A stretch of DNA of 64,000 nucleotides from Niastella koreensis GR20-10 (GTDB taxonomy: Bacteria; Bacteroidota; Bacteroidia; Chitinophagales; Chitinophagaceae), in the NCBI RefSeq assembly GCF_000246855.1, contig NC_016609.1, positions 4,526,001 through 4,590,000 on the forward strand, written 5' to 3'. Made by a program: the position numbers and the translations under genes. This document shows positions 43,589 through 53,618 of the stretch, piece after piece (positions within the stretch are counted from its first letter, which is position 1; each line of letters opens with the position of its first letter). The notes beneath the pieces are model-generated. The model did no database searches. It had not been told where the DNA came from and saw only the letters and a list, made by a program, of their open reading frames with translations.

Positions 43589-46339
43589 TTACTTTTCGAA
43601 CAACCAATCCAACGCTCCGGCGTTTTCAGAAACGCCTAATCCTGCATCTACAACCGGTAAGGGATCGTTATCATTGATAAAGCCCAGTAACAGGCATGAT
43701 CCTTTTCCTAAAGTAAGTGTATGTGTGCCCGGTTGAAACGAAAAACTATGTATGTTTATTGCGGGGAAACCCTCTATTGCCATGGCATTTGCCACTTTTG
43801 TCTGTGCCTGGCCATAATCATCTGCACTCGCATCAATTTCCAATGTTGGCTCCGGCAAATATGCACCATTTTTTTCAGCGAAATATGCTACCAACAATTT
43901 TATTGGTTTAGCAGTCTTGAAATTCAGGCTGGTACCTTCTGTTATCTGCCTGCCCTGGCTATAATAAATACCCTGTAAACCATTTAAAAAAGCTGGCAGG
44001 TCATTCACTACCACACTCAGGTCGGGAAATACCTGGGCATTCTTTTGAAATGTATATCTTGTAATGTTAGGCGTGAGTATTTCTACAGGCGCATTGATGA
44101 GGGGTTTTATACTGGTAATTCCATTGCCCCCACTCTGCTTTTTCAATGCTTCAATATGTTTTTTGAAATTTTCCAACTCACGTTGATAAACAGGTAGTAA
44201 TTCTACCCATGTTTTCATCGTAGCATTCTTTCCATTTACCGGTATTTTCCGCTGTTGTGTTTGCATACTGTTGGCATACAGGTAAGTGGTATCGGTACGG
44301 GCCGCCAGATCCGCAAAATACGCCACGCTCTTTTCCAACATGGGAACCGCTTTTTCCAGATCGGTTACTTTATTTGTGTATTTGAACCTTAATACCTGAA
44401 CGGCTGCTCTTGCCTTCCAGGCATAATATTTCGCCATCGCCTGGTAACAATACATGTCATTCCTGAGGCGGCTGAACTCTTCGCGGTTGGCTGTAACATA
44501 AGGCGCCGCTTTTTCAATTGCCGCTACCGACTTATCTCCATGCACAATGATTTCATCGGCCACGCCGATGGGTGTTTCGCCTACATGCGGGATCTCATTG
44601 GCCTCTTTATCGGCATACTCGATGATCATTTCACCGAAAGGACTTTCACTATTATATAATAAGGGGAACAAACCAAAGCGCTTTGGATCTATTAATTGTG
44701 TCATTAACATACCCAGCGTCATGGTTTGGCGGTTACCATCGGTGATGCCGTAACGTCTTAATATTTTGGGCGAGATCTCGCCGCTTTGCTCATACGCGTC
44801 TACAATATTTCTTCCGGCCGCGGGTGAACAACCAAATTTTTCGGCCAGGCTACCTGCCCAGTAATCTTCTTCCTGGTGACGGTCGCGGGTACAGTTCCAG
44901 GCATAACGGGCCCAGGTGCGGTACCAGATCCAGTCGCGCTCGATCTCCAACTGGCGGGGTGTGGTTTTATCGGCTGTATATGGCCAGTCCCAGTAAGATG
45001 CCTGGGGGTACAGGTGTAAACCATTGGCTTCATATATTGAGTGCATTGACTGCACACATTTCTGGATAAAATCGGGTGAGCCGTACCTGAATGGTTCCAG
45101 GTTGGCCAGGATGTGCACGTTCTCTATCTGAACCGTTCCAATGCGGCTAAGGGTGCGATGCAGATCGGCCCAGGGCCCGCGTGGTTCGTAGGTGGTTAAG
45201 GCTTCACCATTGAATTTTGCTTCGGTATACAGGTTTTTGTAAATGAGTAAGGCATCTTTCATTACCCGTGGTGCATCCGTATCGTGCGCACGCAATACAA
45301 TTGGCGGTTCATCTTTTCTGCCCAGCATCTTCAATCCATCCTGCACACCGGGAATGATGGTTTTACAAAACCAGTCCACATCATCCTGCCCTACTCCTTC
45401 CATCGCCTCACCCAGCGCCACCATTAACCCTACGTTGGGATATTTAGCTACAAATGCAGCTATTGATTTGCGCGTGTAATCGGCAATGATGGGTATAATG
45501 GGCCGGTTACGGTCCTGCGTTTTCATGTTGTTCTTTTCGGCAAAGGGTTTCGATACAATAATGTTATAAAACATTTGTATTACCCAAATGCCACGTTTGT
45601 CGGCTTCCGTGGTAAGGAATGCAAACAGTTCTTCATTCTTTTTAAAGGTGGCGTCATCTACTTCCACTGCATAAGGATATTCCTTTGTACGTACCAGTGA
45701 GGCAAACGGGTGGCCATTCCACAAATACAGCGAATTCAACCTGTTGGCCACTAATGAATCGAGGTATTGTACCCACAGCGCTTTATCATATAACCAGGGA
45801 AAGGTCTCAGGTGTATAGGGATATTCATACACCGTTCTTCCGGGTAAATAGTAAGGTTTTTGTACCCCTATACAGGCCCCGCGTAAAACCATTTCGGGTT
45901 TATCGGTAAGCGAAAAATTTTCAGGAAGCGCTTTTTGATTAGTTACCAGCTCGGCCAGTTCCAGGCATCCATACAAGGCGCCTGAGGCATCGGTGCCTGC
46001 TATCAAGAAAGAGTTTGTATTACTTTTTATAGAGAAGCCTTCCTTGCCTGTTGTATCGGGTTTCAGGCGCCAGGCGGCAGTTGCTTTTTTAATAAGAGCA
46101 TCGGCATACAAGCCGGCCACAATGATATTTCCGGAAACCGGTAGTTTACCATCAGCTGAAAACACCACTTTATATCCTGCTTTTTGTAAGGCAGCGGTGA
46201 GTTGCTCTGTTCCGTATTTTATGCGCGGTGAATTATTTCCGGTAACAATTGTAACATGCTTATCCGCGGGTTTATCGGTAGCCCAGGCTGTCAGGTTCAG
46301 GGTAACAAAACTTACAACCAATACAAGAAAACCTTTCAT
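43589..46339 (-). CDS. Secreted TIM-barrel glycoside hydrolase resembling GH67/GH115 alpha-glucuronidases
   Basis: 916 residues with signal peptide (1-20). Residues about 28-150 form the alpha/beta domain seen before the barrel in alpha-glucuronidase and hexosaminidase-type enzymes (YGTEQLTAALQKAGYKVVF, IAGTDASGALYGCLELAEL). A TIM barrel follows (about 150-490: LVANRLNSLYLWNGHPF, LMVALGEAMEGVGQDD, IVLRAHDTDAP, with Glu/Asp candidates), then a helical domain (about 490-700) and a C-terminal beta domain. It could remove a uronic acid or similar sugar, but family and substrate are inference. It begins 39 bp after the Gfo/Idh gene and is the last gene before SusC2, linking extracellular cleavage to the catabolic genes. 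Confidence 0.65.
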   Translation of the reverse strand: MKGFLVLVVSFVTLNLTAWATDKPADKHVTIVTGNNSPRIKYGTEQLTAALQKAGYKVVFSADGKLPVSGNIIVAGLYADALIKKATAAWRLKPDTTGKEGFSIKSNTNSFLIAGTDASGALYGCLELAELVTNQKALPENFSLTDKPEMVLRGACIGVQKPYYLPGRTVYEYPYTPETFPWLYDKALWVQYLDSLVANRLNSLYLWNGHPFASLVRTKEYPYAVEVDDATFKKNEELFAFLTTEADKRGIWVIQMFYNIIVSKPFAEKNNMKTQDRNRPIIPIIADYTRKSIAAFVAKYPNVGLMVALGEAMEGVGQDDVDWFCKTIIPGVQDGLKMLGRKDEPPIVLRAHDTDAPRVMKDALLIYKNLYTEAKFNGEALTTYEPRGPWADLHRTLSRIGTVQIENVHILANLEPFRYGSPDFIQKCVQSMHSIYEANGLHLYPQASYWDWPYTADKTTPRQLEIERDWIWYRTWARYAWNCTRDRHQEEDYWAGSLAEKFGCSPAAGRNIVDAYEQSGEISPKILRRYGITDGNRQTMTLGMLMTQLIDPKRFGLFPLLYNSESPFGEMIIEYADKEANEIPHVGETPIGVADEIIVHGDKSVAAIEKAAPYVTANREEFSRLRNDMYCYQAMAKYYAWKARAAVQVLRFKYTNKVTDLEKAVPMLEKSVAYFADLAARTDTTYLYANSMQTQQRKIPVNGKNATMKTWVELLPVYQRELENFKKHIEALKKQSGGNGITSIKPLINAPVEILTPNITRYTFQKNAQVFPDLSVVVNDLPAFLNGLQGIYYSQGRQITEGTSLNFKTAKPIKLLVAYFAEKNGAYLPEPTLEIDASADDYGQAQTKVANAMAIEGFPAINIHSFSFQPGTHTLTLGKGSCLLLGFINDNDPLPVVDAGLGVSENAGALDWLFEK

Positions 46340-46378
46340 CAGAATATTGTGATTTAAGAATTTTTACGGTTTAGTATT

Positions 46379-47440
46379 TCAATTAGTGTGTATCTCGTTA
46401 AGGGTTACCCCTCCCCGTTCGCTCGATAAATACGCTGCCTCTACACAAGCCATCGTATAAATGCAATCTTCTACTGAATTATCGGGTTTGGGTATTTGAC
46501 CGGCTGCGGCCAGCATCACCTGTTCCATACTGCCAATAAAAGCATGCGGGAACCAGCTTCCTTCTATCTCCAGGGTTTTCCATTCCGGTTCATTACCGGT
46601 AAGGGTTATATATTGAAACTGGTCTGCTACCCCATGCGGGTAGTTCATCAACAGACCGAGATCTATTTTTATCGCACCTTGTGTGCCTTCAAATTTTATA
46701 TAGGAATGCTGTTGCTGCAAACCAAATTGGTGACAATGATTGGTAATTATATTCGCCCGTACGATATCGCCATAATCCATAATGATATTACTGCGCACAG
46801 AAGCCAGCTGGCTCATATCGGGGTGTTTTACCGTTTTGGCGTATACGCTGTTTGGGTTACCCAGGAACGAGCGTATCAGGTCGATATAATGAATGCTGTG
46901 ATATAAGATCTCTACGCGGGGACTCTGGTACAGGAAGGTCCATAAATGCCAGGGCGTAAATACGTTTATATTGATCTCAATATCGCACAACTGGCCAAGC
47001 GCACCCTGTTGTATTAATTTACGGGCGGCTTTTATAAAGGGAGCATAACGTAATTGAAAATTGATGGCGGCTACCAGGTTTTTATCGCGGGTATATTGCA
47101 GAATGGCTTTTGCTTCCTGGTAATCATCGCCCATTGGCTTTTGAATAAGCACGGGGGAACCGGCTGGTAAATAGTCAAGCACCTTCCTGATCGCTGATCC
47201 GGGCACGGCTACGTCGTACACCACGGGCGACAGGTTTAACCGCACTATGTCCTCCATACTGTCGAACACGAGCGGGATATCGAACTTCAGCGCAGTGGCG
47301 TGGGCCTTTTCTTTATCAACATCATAAATGCCCGCCACATTGAACCCGGCCAATTGATAAGCCGGCAAATGGGCATCATTTACAATACCACCTGCGCCAA
47401 TAACTACAATAGGTGCCTTATATGATAATGGGTCCTTCAC
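46379..47440 (-). CDS. Gfo/Idh/MocA-family NAD(P)-dependent oxidoreductase
   Basis: 353 residues, cytoplasmic. N-terminal Rossmann fold with IVVIGAGGIVNDAHLPAYQ, then the conserved lysine segment LIQKPMGDDYQEAK and the second domain starting INFQLRYAPF. Family members oxidise sugars, inositols or aldoses at C1 or at a ring carbon. The start is a GTG at 47440; in-frame ATGs upstream are blocked by a stop. Placed among a symporter, a lactonase-like amidohydrolase and CoA-transferases, it could oxidise the imported sugar to a lactone or keto-sugar. Confidence 0.88.
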   Translation of the reverse strand: MKDPLSYKAPIVVIGAGGIVNDAHLPAYQLAGFNVAGIYDVDKEKAHATALKFDIPLVFDSMEDIVRLNLSPVVYDVAVPGSAIRKVLDYLPAGSPVLIQKPMGDDYQEAKAILQYTRDKNLVAAINFQLRYAPFIKAARKLIQQGALGQLCDIEININVFTPWHLWTFLYQSPRVEILYHSIHYIDLIRSFLGNPNSVYAKTVKHPDMSQLASVRSNIIMDYGDIVRANIITNHCHQFGLQQQHSYIKFEGTQGAIKIDLGLLMNYPHGVADQFQYITLTGNEPEWKTLEIEGSWFPHAFIGSMEQVMLAAAGQIPKPDNSVEDCIYTMACVEAAYLSSERGGVTLNEIHTN

Positions 47441-47515
47441 TTCATATTGTACATAGAGTTACAAAAATAGCAGTTCCAGGTTCCAAGTTCCAGGCTCTTA
47501 AAACACAACCTTAAA

Positions 47516-48550
47516 TTATAAACTGCCTAAGTAATTTCCATATGTTAAGGCAAGCACCGCTGTTACCAAAATAATCAGGGCCAACACAAGTGTGGCAATC
47601 GTTTTATTGCTGCATCTCACCCATTCTCTCATCAATAAACCTGCTACCGAACTGAACAACACCAGCATGATCATGTGTATAGCCCAACTGCTATATTGGT
47701 ATTTTCCCATCCGCACATGCCCTAACCCATAAAAAAAGAATTGTGAGTACCACAAACAGCCGGTTAAAATGGCCATCATAAAATTGACCAATAAACGGTT
47801 GTTCGATCCAGCCTGCCGGTACTCGCCAAATGTTTTTTCTCTGCGGTGTAGGTATATGCAATATATAAGGGTTGATAAAAATGCGCCTGTATTTGAAAAA
47901 ATGTAAACAATATTGATCCTGAAATTACCACTGCCATATTTCGCTGCAACGGCGGCGATCGGTTCGCCCTGGTCGATCGAAAACCCGTACACTGCCGACA
48001 ACACACCTGCTAATAAACAAAGCGGCAGCCCTTTGGCCAGTGAAAACGTACCAGTGGTAGCATTTAATTTCAGATCATTTTCTTTATACCGTCCGGCCAC
48101 GCCGCATAAGGCAATACCCAATGCGCCAATGATAATACCAGCCATGATCCAACTGGCTCCGTTCTGTGAAAACAATGCCGTTAACTGGCCATGCACCAGC
48201 GGGGGCAGCAAAGTACCCAACACACAGGAAATACCCACCGCTATGGCATAGGTCAATGAGAACCCTACATATCTTATAGCCATTCCAAACGCGGTTCCGC
48301 CAATTCCGTATGCAACGCCTAAAACGAATGTTTTAATCATGGCATCGGCAGGCGCTTCGCGCAATACAGTGCCTAGCTGAGGAATAGTGAGCCAGGCAAT
48401 AACCAGGGGCAATAATAACCAACATACAGCTGCCTGCACCAGCCAATACGACTGCCACGACCATTTGGCCACTTTTTTCTGTGGCGTATAACACATGGCG
48501 GCACAAGAGGCTCCTACTGAATGATAAATGACTCCGGTTATTACTTCCAT
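47516..48550 (-). CDS. RhaT-type L-rhamnose/proton symporter family protein
   Basis: 344 residues with about ten transmembrane helices and the RhaT pattern: MEVITGVIYHSVGASCAAMCYTP at the start (a Gly/Ser/Ala-rich first helix), YGIGGTAFGMAIRYVG, ISCVLGTLLPPLV and YSSWAIHMIMLVLFSSVAGL. RhaT proteins carry deoxy-sugars such as L-rhamnose with protons across the inner membrane. There are no rhamnose isomerase or kinase genes in the window, so the substrate may instead be the sugar handled by the oxidoreductase/lactonase neighbours. Gene order and spacing (75 and 124 bp) suit one operon. Confidence 0.85.
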   Translation of the reverse strand: MEVITGVIYHSVGASCAAMCYTPQKKVAKWSWQSYWLVQAAVCWLLLPLVIAWLTIPQLGTVLREAPADAMIKTFVLGVAYGIGGTAFGMAIRYVGFSLTYAIAVGISCVLGTLLPPLVHGQLTALFSQNGASWIMAGIIIGALGIALCGVAGRYKENDLKLNATTGTFSLAKGLPLCLLAGVLSAVYGFSIDQGEPIAAVAAKYGSGNFRINIVYIFSNTGAFLSTLIYCIYLHRREKTFGEYRQAGSNNRLLVNFMMAILTGCLWYSQFFFYGLGHVRMGKYQYSSWAIHMIMLVLFSSVAGLLMREWVRCSNKTIATLVLALIILVTAVLALTYGNYLGSL

Positions 48551-48674
48551 TGGTTAAAGCAACTCGTTATCTGTATTTATGACATTTTTACCTGCACAAC
48601 AACGCAAAAAAGGGAATTTTATCTTATTTGCGGGTGTACTTATTATATCTTAATACATCTTTAATTTGTTGTTA

Positions 48675-49520
48675 TTACAAGTTATAAAAGGATACTGCAT
48701 TGGTGTTCAACACTTTTTGCAGAGCTGCATCGCTCAACGCGCCCGATAGAACTTTTACATAATGCTGCCAGGTGTTGGTATAATTGTCTGCCAGCAAAGA
48801 AACCGGCCAATCTCCTCCGCAACAACAACGATTCTCGCCAAAATGCTCCAGCACAAATTCAATATAGGGCTGAATGTCGCCGGCCGTCCAGTTGGGACCT
48901 TTTTTAGCACAGGTGCCCAGCCCGGATATTTTAACGTAAAAATTCTTGTGTGATGCGGCTGCTTTCATCAACTCGCCCCACTCGCCAAATTTTTCACCGC
49001 TGGCTATCGGGGGCTGGTTCATATGGTCCAGCATGAGGCGCAACTCCGGTACCTTTTGCGCTACCTCCAGCGCGGTGATCAGGTGTTGCGGGGTAACGCC
49101 CACCACATCATATGGTATATCGTAGGCTGCCAGTACCGACAAACTTTGAATGACCGTGGGTTGTAACAACCATTGCGGGTCGGGTTCATCGTGGATCAGG
49201 TGACGTACGCCTTTGAAATAAGGATTGCTTAGGTATTCCCTGATGGCAGTTGCGGTGAAGGCCGGGTCCTGTAAAGGCATCCAGCCCACTACCCCTTTTA
49301 TCCAGCCGGTTGCATTGGCAACCTGTAACATATAATTCGTTTCTTCGTACGTATTGGCCGCCTGTACCAGCACGCCGCCTGTTACAGCGGTATTTTTCAC
49401 CTCGGCCGTCAGCTCTTCTATTTCATAATTCCGGTTCAGTATCGAGGTATCGTTCTTTAACCAGTCGTATTCAGCTTTTTCAAAATTCCATATGTGAACA
49501 TGGGCGTCGATGATCTCCAT
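48675..49520 (-). CDS. Amidohydrolase-2 family hydrolase, sugar-lactonase-like
   Basis: 281 residues, cytoplasmic. The metal motif DAHVHIW at residues 5-11 and the conserved late GGDWPVSLL and LMLDHMNQPP segments place it in the COG3618 amidohydrolase group. That group includes L-fuconolactonase and L-rhamnono-lactonase-like enzymes. CCCGGDWP has three cysteines in a row, just before the predicted catalytic Asp. In the order of the operon it would open a lactone formed by the Gfo/Idh enzyme. A lactonase role is inferred. Confidence 0.82.
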   Translation of the reverse strand: MEIIDAHVHIWNFEKAEYDWLKNDTSILNRNYEIEELTAEVKNTAVTGGVLVQAANTYEETNYMLQVANATGWIKGVVGWMPLQDPAFTATAIREYLSNPYFKGVRHLIHDEPDPQWLLQPTVIQSLSVLAAYDIPYDVVGVTPQHLITALEVAQKVPELRLMLDHMNQPPIASGEKFGEWGELMKAAASHKNFYVKISGLGTCAKKGPNWTAGDIQPYIEFVLEHFGENRCCCGGDWPVSLLADNYTNTWQHYVKVLSGALSDAALQKVLNTNAVSFYNL

Positions 49521-49600
49521 AGCAATCGGTTTAATATCGATTCTAATTGATTAATGTTGAGAAAGCCGCAAGTTACATGCAAATATGGTATTCCCCGCCA

Positions 49601-50773
49601 CTACATTTCATAGTTCGATATTGGTTGTTTTTTCAGGCCAAACTGTTCTTCTATCTGTACGTTATGTTCACCCAACAATGGCGCCCCAATGTCGGAAGTA
49701 TAAATCTCCCCGTCTATCCTGATGGGACAACGGGTGGTAGTTATAGACAAACCATTGCTGGTCTTTACTTTTATTTCCATATTCAGCGCCTGGTAGCCAT
49801 TCTCTTCCACCAGCATATCATAATCATACACTTTGGCGCACCAGATATCGGCGGGTTCCAATACAGCCAGCCAGGCATCGGTAGCCCGTGCCGTTAAATG
49901 TTCGGCCAGGATGGTCTTTATTTCATCGCGCTTCACAAACCATTCTGCCGTATTGGTGAATTGCAGTAATGACCCACACTCCAGGAGAGTCGCCAGCTGC
50001 GTTATATTACCCATAGCCAGCGCCAGGTATCCGTCGGCAGTTTTATAAATGCCATAAGGCGCCGAGAGATAGGCATGGCCATTGTTTATTTCACTGCGAA
50101 CAGGCAGTTCGCGTCCGTCATTATAAAAACAGGTCAGTACTTCAAATTGAAAATCGAGGATCGATTCCAGCATGCTTACCTGCACCAGGCTACCTTCATT
50201 GGTGATGGTGCGTTGTAACAGCGCTGCCAGAATACCCTGCGCTATATGGGTGCCAGCCAGGATATCAACCACGGCCACGCCCATAGGGGTAGGATTGTCG
50301 CTGCGGTTGCTGCTTAACCAGGCTAACCCCGATACAGCCTGTAACAACAGGTCCTGACCAGGCAGGTCTTTCCAGGGCCCTTCATTGCCATACCCGCTTA
50401 CTTCAGCGTAAATGATCTGGGGGTTGATGGCTTTTACGGTTTCGTAGTCAAGACCCAGCCTTTCCATTACACCAGGACGAAAGTTGTGCATAAGCACATC
50501 AGCCTGGGCAATCATCTTTTTTACTTTCTCCAGGTCGTCTTCCTTTTTCAGGTCGGCCGCATAGCTTTGCTTGTTGCGGTTGATGGCGTGAAAGATGGTT
50601 GACTCACCTTCTATCATCACATTCGAGACATATAATTGCCGGCAGATATCGCCTACGCCTGTACGTTCAATTTTAATTACCTGTGCGCCCATATCGGCCA
50701 GCCGTAAACCGGCAGAGGGGCCAGATAAGAACTGGCTGAAATCAACAACTATTATATCTTGTAGGGGTTTCAT
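49601..50773 (-). CDS. CaiB/BaiF family (class III) CoA-transferase, paralogue 2
   Basis: 390 residues from the ATG at 50773 ([19 protein letters not shown]). The open frame extends to a TTG at 50833, but that part is REP-element DNA. Class III features are seen: [20 protein letters not shown], a CoA-binding [13 protein letters not shown] loop, and the candidate catalytic Asp in [18 protein letters not shown]. Such enzymes move CoA between carboxylic acids. It is a paralogue of the next gene upstream, with many shared blocks ([54 protein letters not shown]), and may form a heteromer with it. Confidence 0.9.
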   Translation of the reverse strand: MKPLQDIIVVDFSQFLSGPSAGLRLADMGAQVIKIERTGVGDICRQLYVSNVMIEGESTIFHAINRNKQSYAADLKKEDDLEKVKKMIAQADVLMHNFRPGVMERLGLDYETVKAINPQIIYAEVSGYGNEGPWKDLPGQDLLLQAVSGLAWLSSNRSDNPTPMGVAVVDILAGTHIAQGILAALLQRTITNEGSLVQVSMLESILDFQFEVLTCFYNDGRELPVRSEINNGHAYLSAPYGIYKTADGYLALAMGNITQLATLLECGSLLQFTNTAEWFVKRDEIKTILAEHLTARATDAWLAVLEPADIWCAKVYDYDMLVEENGYQALNMEIKVKTSNGLSITTTRCPIRIDGEIYTSDIGAPLLGEHNVQIEEQFGLKKQPISNYEM

Positions 50774-50809
50774 TCCTTGATTTAAAATTTGGTTTATTAC
50801 CTGCTTTAA

Positions 50810-50843
50810 GCCTTCCCCCGGCCCTCCCGACAAGTCGGGAGGA
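50810..50843. repeat. REP-like palindromic element between the two CoA-transferase genes
   Basis: CCTTCCCCCGG followed by the dyad CCTCCCGAC-AA-GTCGGGAGG. It is near-identical to the element inside the GH2 gene at 26741-26774. It makes a strong hairpin in the 86-bp linker and could set mRNA stability or the ratio of the two paralogues. Confidence 0.7.
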
Positions 50844-50859
50844 AGTTCATTTTCACAAA

Positions 50860-52005
50860 TTATTTCCCGATCAATTCCTTATTTATCATTTCCGTATGCT
50901 CTCCCAGCTGTGGCGCAGGTTTGGCTGCAAAGAGCCGCTCGCCATTGATGCGTATGGGACAGCGGGTAGTGGTGATCTCTGCCCCTTTTGAGGTGGTGAT
51001 CGTTTGTTCCATTTGCAGCGTAGTATAAGCCTCGTGCTTTGTGAGCTGGTCCCAGTCGAGCACTTCCATCGCCCATAAGTCTGCCGCATGCAATTTTTCG
51101 AGCCAGTATTCGGATGGCTGCGTGGCCAGGTGTTTGGCCAGCACCGACTTGATCTCATCGCGCAAACTAAAGGCTACGTCCTGATTATAGGCCATCAGTT
51201 CGTTACAACCAATCGCTTTGGCCAGTCGTTTCAGGTCTGCCATGGCAATGGCCAGGTAGCCGTTCGCGGTAGCGTAAATGCCATAGGGCGCACTCAACAA
51301 CGGGTTGCCGTTATTTACTTTACTGCGCTTGGGCACTTTCTTACTGCTATGATAAGTAGTTAACAGTTCAAATTGAAAATCGAGTAAGGATTCCAGTAAA
51401 CTAACTTCCACCAGGGCGCCGGCGCCGGTTTTTTGTCTTCTTATAAGAGCTCCCAGTATCCCCTGCACCAGTTGCGAACCACATAAATTATCGGCAATGG
51501 CCAGCCCAAAAGGCATGGGATTGTCTTTGGCATTGCCGGTGGTGTAGGCCAGTCCGCTCATTGACTGCAACAACAGGTCCTGACCGGGCCGGTTTTTCCA
51601 GGGGCCTTCTTTTCCATAGCCGCTGACGGCGCCATAAATAATGCGGTTGTTGAGTTTCTTTACTTCAGGGTAGCCCAGGCCAATTTTTTCCATAATGCCG
51701 GGTCTGAAGTTGTGGGTAAGCACATCTGCTTTTTCGATCAATTTCTTTACCAGGGCAAGATCTTCGGGGTTCTTGAGATCGGCTGCGTAACTTTCTTTAT
51801 TGCGGTTGATAGTGTGCCACAACAAAGAGCTATCGTCTGTCCAAAGATTTTTGATAGATAACCGGCGGCCGGCATCTCCACTCTGCGGGCGCTCTACTTT
51901 AATAACACGCGCCCCCAGGTCGGCCAAACGCAAACCGGCAGATGGTCCAGATAAATACTGGCTGAATTCCAATACCAATAATCCCTGCAAGGGCAGTCGA
52001 CTCAT
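50860..52005 (-). CDS. CaiB/BaiF family (class III) CoA-transferase, paralogue 1
   Basis: 381 residues, the usual family length. N-terminal [28 protein letters not shown], CoA-loop [18 protein letters not shown], and candidate catalytic Asp in [18 protein letters not shown]. It forms or exchanges an acyl-CoA with an unknown acid. Its ATG overlaps the stop of the solute-binding-protein gene (ATGA at 52005-52002), so the two are translationally coupled. The MaoC hydratase upstream suggests that the CoA ester is next hydrated or dehydrated. Confidence 0.9.
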   Translation of the reverse strand: MSRLPLQGLLVLEFSQYLSGPSAGLRLADLGARVIKVERPQSGDAGRRLSIKNLWTDDSSLLWHTINRNKESYAADLKNPEDLALVKKLIEKADVLTHNFRPGIMEKIGLGYPEVKKLNNRIIYGAVSGYGKEGPWKNRPGQDLLLQSMSGLAYTTGNAKDNPMPFGLAIADNLCGSQLVQGILGALIRRQKTGAGALVEVSLLESLLDFQFELLTTYHSSKKVPKRSKVNNGNPLLSAPYGIYATANGYLAIAMADLKRLAKAIGCNELMAYNQDVAFSLRDEIKSVLAKHLATQPSEYWLEKLHAADLWAMEVLDWDQLTKHEAYTTLQMEQTITTSKGAEITTTRCPIRINGERLFAAKPAPQLGEHTEMINKELIGK

Positions 52006-53168
52006 ATAGACAAGCTCATTTTTTCGCCTTTAAGGCTATGATGATAAATACGATCAATTTCTTTTAGTACGGTTTCGGGGTTGCCGCCATTTAACAGGTA
52101 TTGCTGAACCGGGTCGCCGGCATGGTCCTGAAAATGGAGGTATCCATTATAACGTGGACGCATGTACCCGTTTTTCATTACCGGCAATACCGTATGGAAA
52201 AAACTGTTGGTAAGCAGGTTGGCCATGTTGTTCGTCCAGGCCGCCAGGTGCCCCGGCTGCCCGCCGTGCTGCACATAAAAAGTGCTTTGACATTCCTCGC
52301 TGCAAATCCATGCTGCAAAATCAACGGCTTCCTTCTTATGTTGAGTATACGACGATACTGCTAAACCTGTTCCGCCAATGGTACTGCGTAACCGTTTTTT
52401 ACCAAAATGCACCAGGTTGGCATAGGTAAGCAGGTATTTCGCATACCCCACACGGGAATAGTTGGTATAGCAATAGGCAAACGGACAGTACCAGTAATCG
52501 TTGGTGGATGACATTAACTCCGCCACACCGATAGGATTACCTGAAAACAGTTTTTTATCGATCAGTGAATACAGTTCGCGCATGGATTTCAGCGCCTGTA
52601 CGCCAATTTCTTTGCTCACTACATGACTGGTTTGCTGAAAAGGCGTTTCGCCATGGGCAATACAGAACATGTAAAAATTCATGAGGATATCAATGGGGAT
52701 AGCAGGGATAGCTACTTTACCGGCTTTCGCCAGGGCTATTAGCTCTTCCCAGGTATCGGGTACGGATACTCCGTTCTGTTGCAACAGATCGGCACGATAG
52801 CTGGCTGCCGGCGTAGCGGCATCTATGGCCAGGGCCCATTGGTGGTTATCGATATAATAACTTGGATGCGACTCGCCCACCGAATTGGCGCATTGATTTT
52901 GTAAATACGCAGCCGGCAAATATTCATCTAATGGCAATACGCTGTTGGTGGCAGCGGCACAACCCACCCAGGGGTGGTCGATGATCAGCAGGTCGTAATC
53001 GTTTACCAGTTTTTCGAGGGGAAAATCGGCAAACTCCTGTAACGTTCTTTTTTTCCAGTTGACGGTTACATTCGGGTTCAGCTCAGAAAAGCGCTGCGCA
53101 GCAGCCAGTAAGGGCGTAATGCCCCTGCTGTGTCCCCAGGTAATACCATTCAAAACAATTTCAGACAT
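52002..53168 (-). CDS. Family-1-type solute-binding protein without a signal peptide
   Basis: 388 residues with the periplasmic-binding-protein type II fold: [21 protein letters not shown] at the start, the hinge region [32 protein letters not shown], and [22 protein letters not shown] late. These are hallmarks of ABC sugar-binding proteins. Yet the N-terminus ([16 protein letters not shown]) has no hydrophobic segment, no lipobox and no upstream in-frame extension, and no ABC permease or ATPase is nearby. It is tightly coupled to MaoC (6 bp) and to a CoA-transferase (4-bp overlap). A cytoplasmic ligand-binding, carrier or enzymatic role is inferred; this combination is odd. Confidence 0.82.
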   Translation of the reverse strand: MSEIVLNGITWGHSRGITPLLAAAQRFSELNPNVTVNWKKRTLQEFADFPLEKLVNDYDLLIIDHPWVGCAAATNSVLPLDEYLPAAYLQNQCANSVGESHPSYYIDNHQWALAIDAATPAASYRADLLQQNGVSVPDTWEELIALAKAGKVAIPAIPIDILMNFYMFCIAHGETPFQQTSHVVSKEIGVQALKSMRELYSLIDKKLFSGNPIGVAELMSSTNDYWYCPFAYCYTNYSRVGYAKYLLTYANLVHFGKKRLRSTIGGTGLAVSSYTQHKKEAVDFAAWICSEECQSTFYVQHGGQPGHLAAWTNNMANLLTNSFFHTVLPVMKNGYMRPRYNGYLHFQDHAGDPVQQYLLNGGNPETVLKEIDRIYHHSLKGEKMSLSI

Positions 53169-53174
53169 AGCAGA

Positions 53175-53618
53175 CTAACTTACTTTTTTATTAACCAACA
53201 ATACGTGTTCACAAACCATTACTGTTTCACCGTGCTGGTTAAACACTTCAACCAGTTCGGTAACCAGGCCAAAGCCTGGTTTTTTATGATCTTTCTTCTC
53301 AGAAATAGTAACCGTAGCTTTTATGGTGTCGCCAATAAAAACAGGCTTTACAAAACGGAGCCTGTCGTACCCATAGGTCATAGCCACTTCATTTATCACG
53401 GCGGCGGTTAGGCCAACTGCAATGGTAAAGATGAGCGTGCCATGTGCGATGCGCTTTTTAAAGGGTTGGGTTTTGCACCATTCCTCATCCATATGATGGG
53501 GAAAGAAATCTCCCGACTGGCCGGCATGAATAACAATATCAGTTTCAGTAACCGTGCGGCCGCCGGTTGATCGCTTTTCGTTTAACCCGAATTCTTCAAA
53601 ATATTTTATTATACCCAT
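53175..53618 (-). CDS. MaoC-like (R)-specific enoyl-CoA hydratase/dehydratase
   Basis: 147 residues, one hot-dog domain. The hydratase signature is present: an Asp/His pair in [12 protein letters not shown] and the [15 protein letters not shown] helix. It acts on CoA thioesters, hydrating or dehydrating alpha,beta positions. First gene of the operon that continues through the solute-binding protein, two CoA-transferases, amidohydrolase, RhaT and Gfo/Idh. A 430-nt leader separates it from the promoter that bears element B. Confidence 0.88.
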   Translation of the reverse strand: MGIIKYFEEFGLNEKRSTGGRTVTETDIVIHAGQSGDFFPHHMDEEWCKTQPFKKRIAHGTLIFTIAVGLTAAVINEVAMTYGYDRLRFVKPVFIGDTIKATVTISEKKDHKKPGFGLVTELVEVFNQHGETVMVCEHVLLVNKKVS

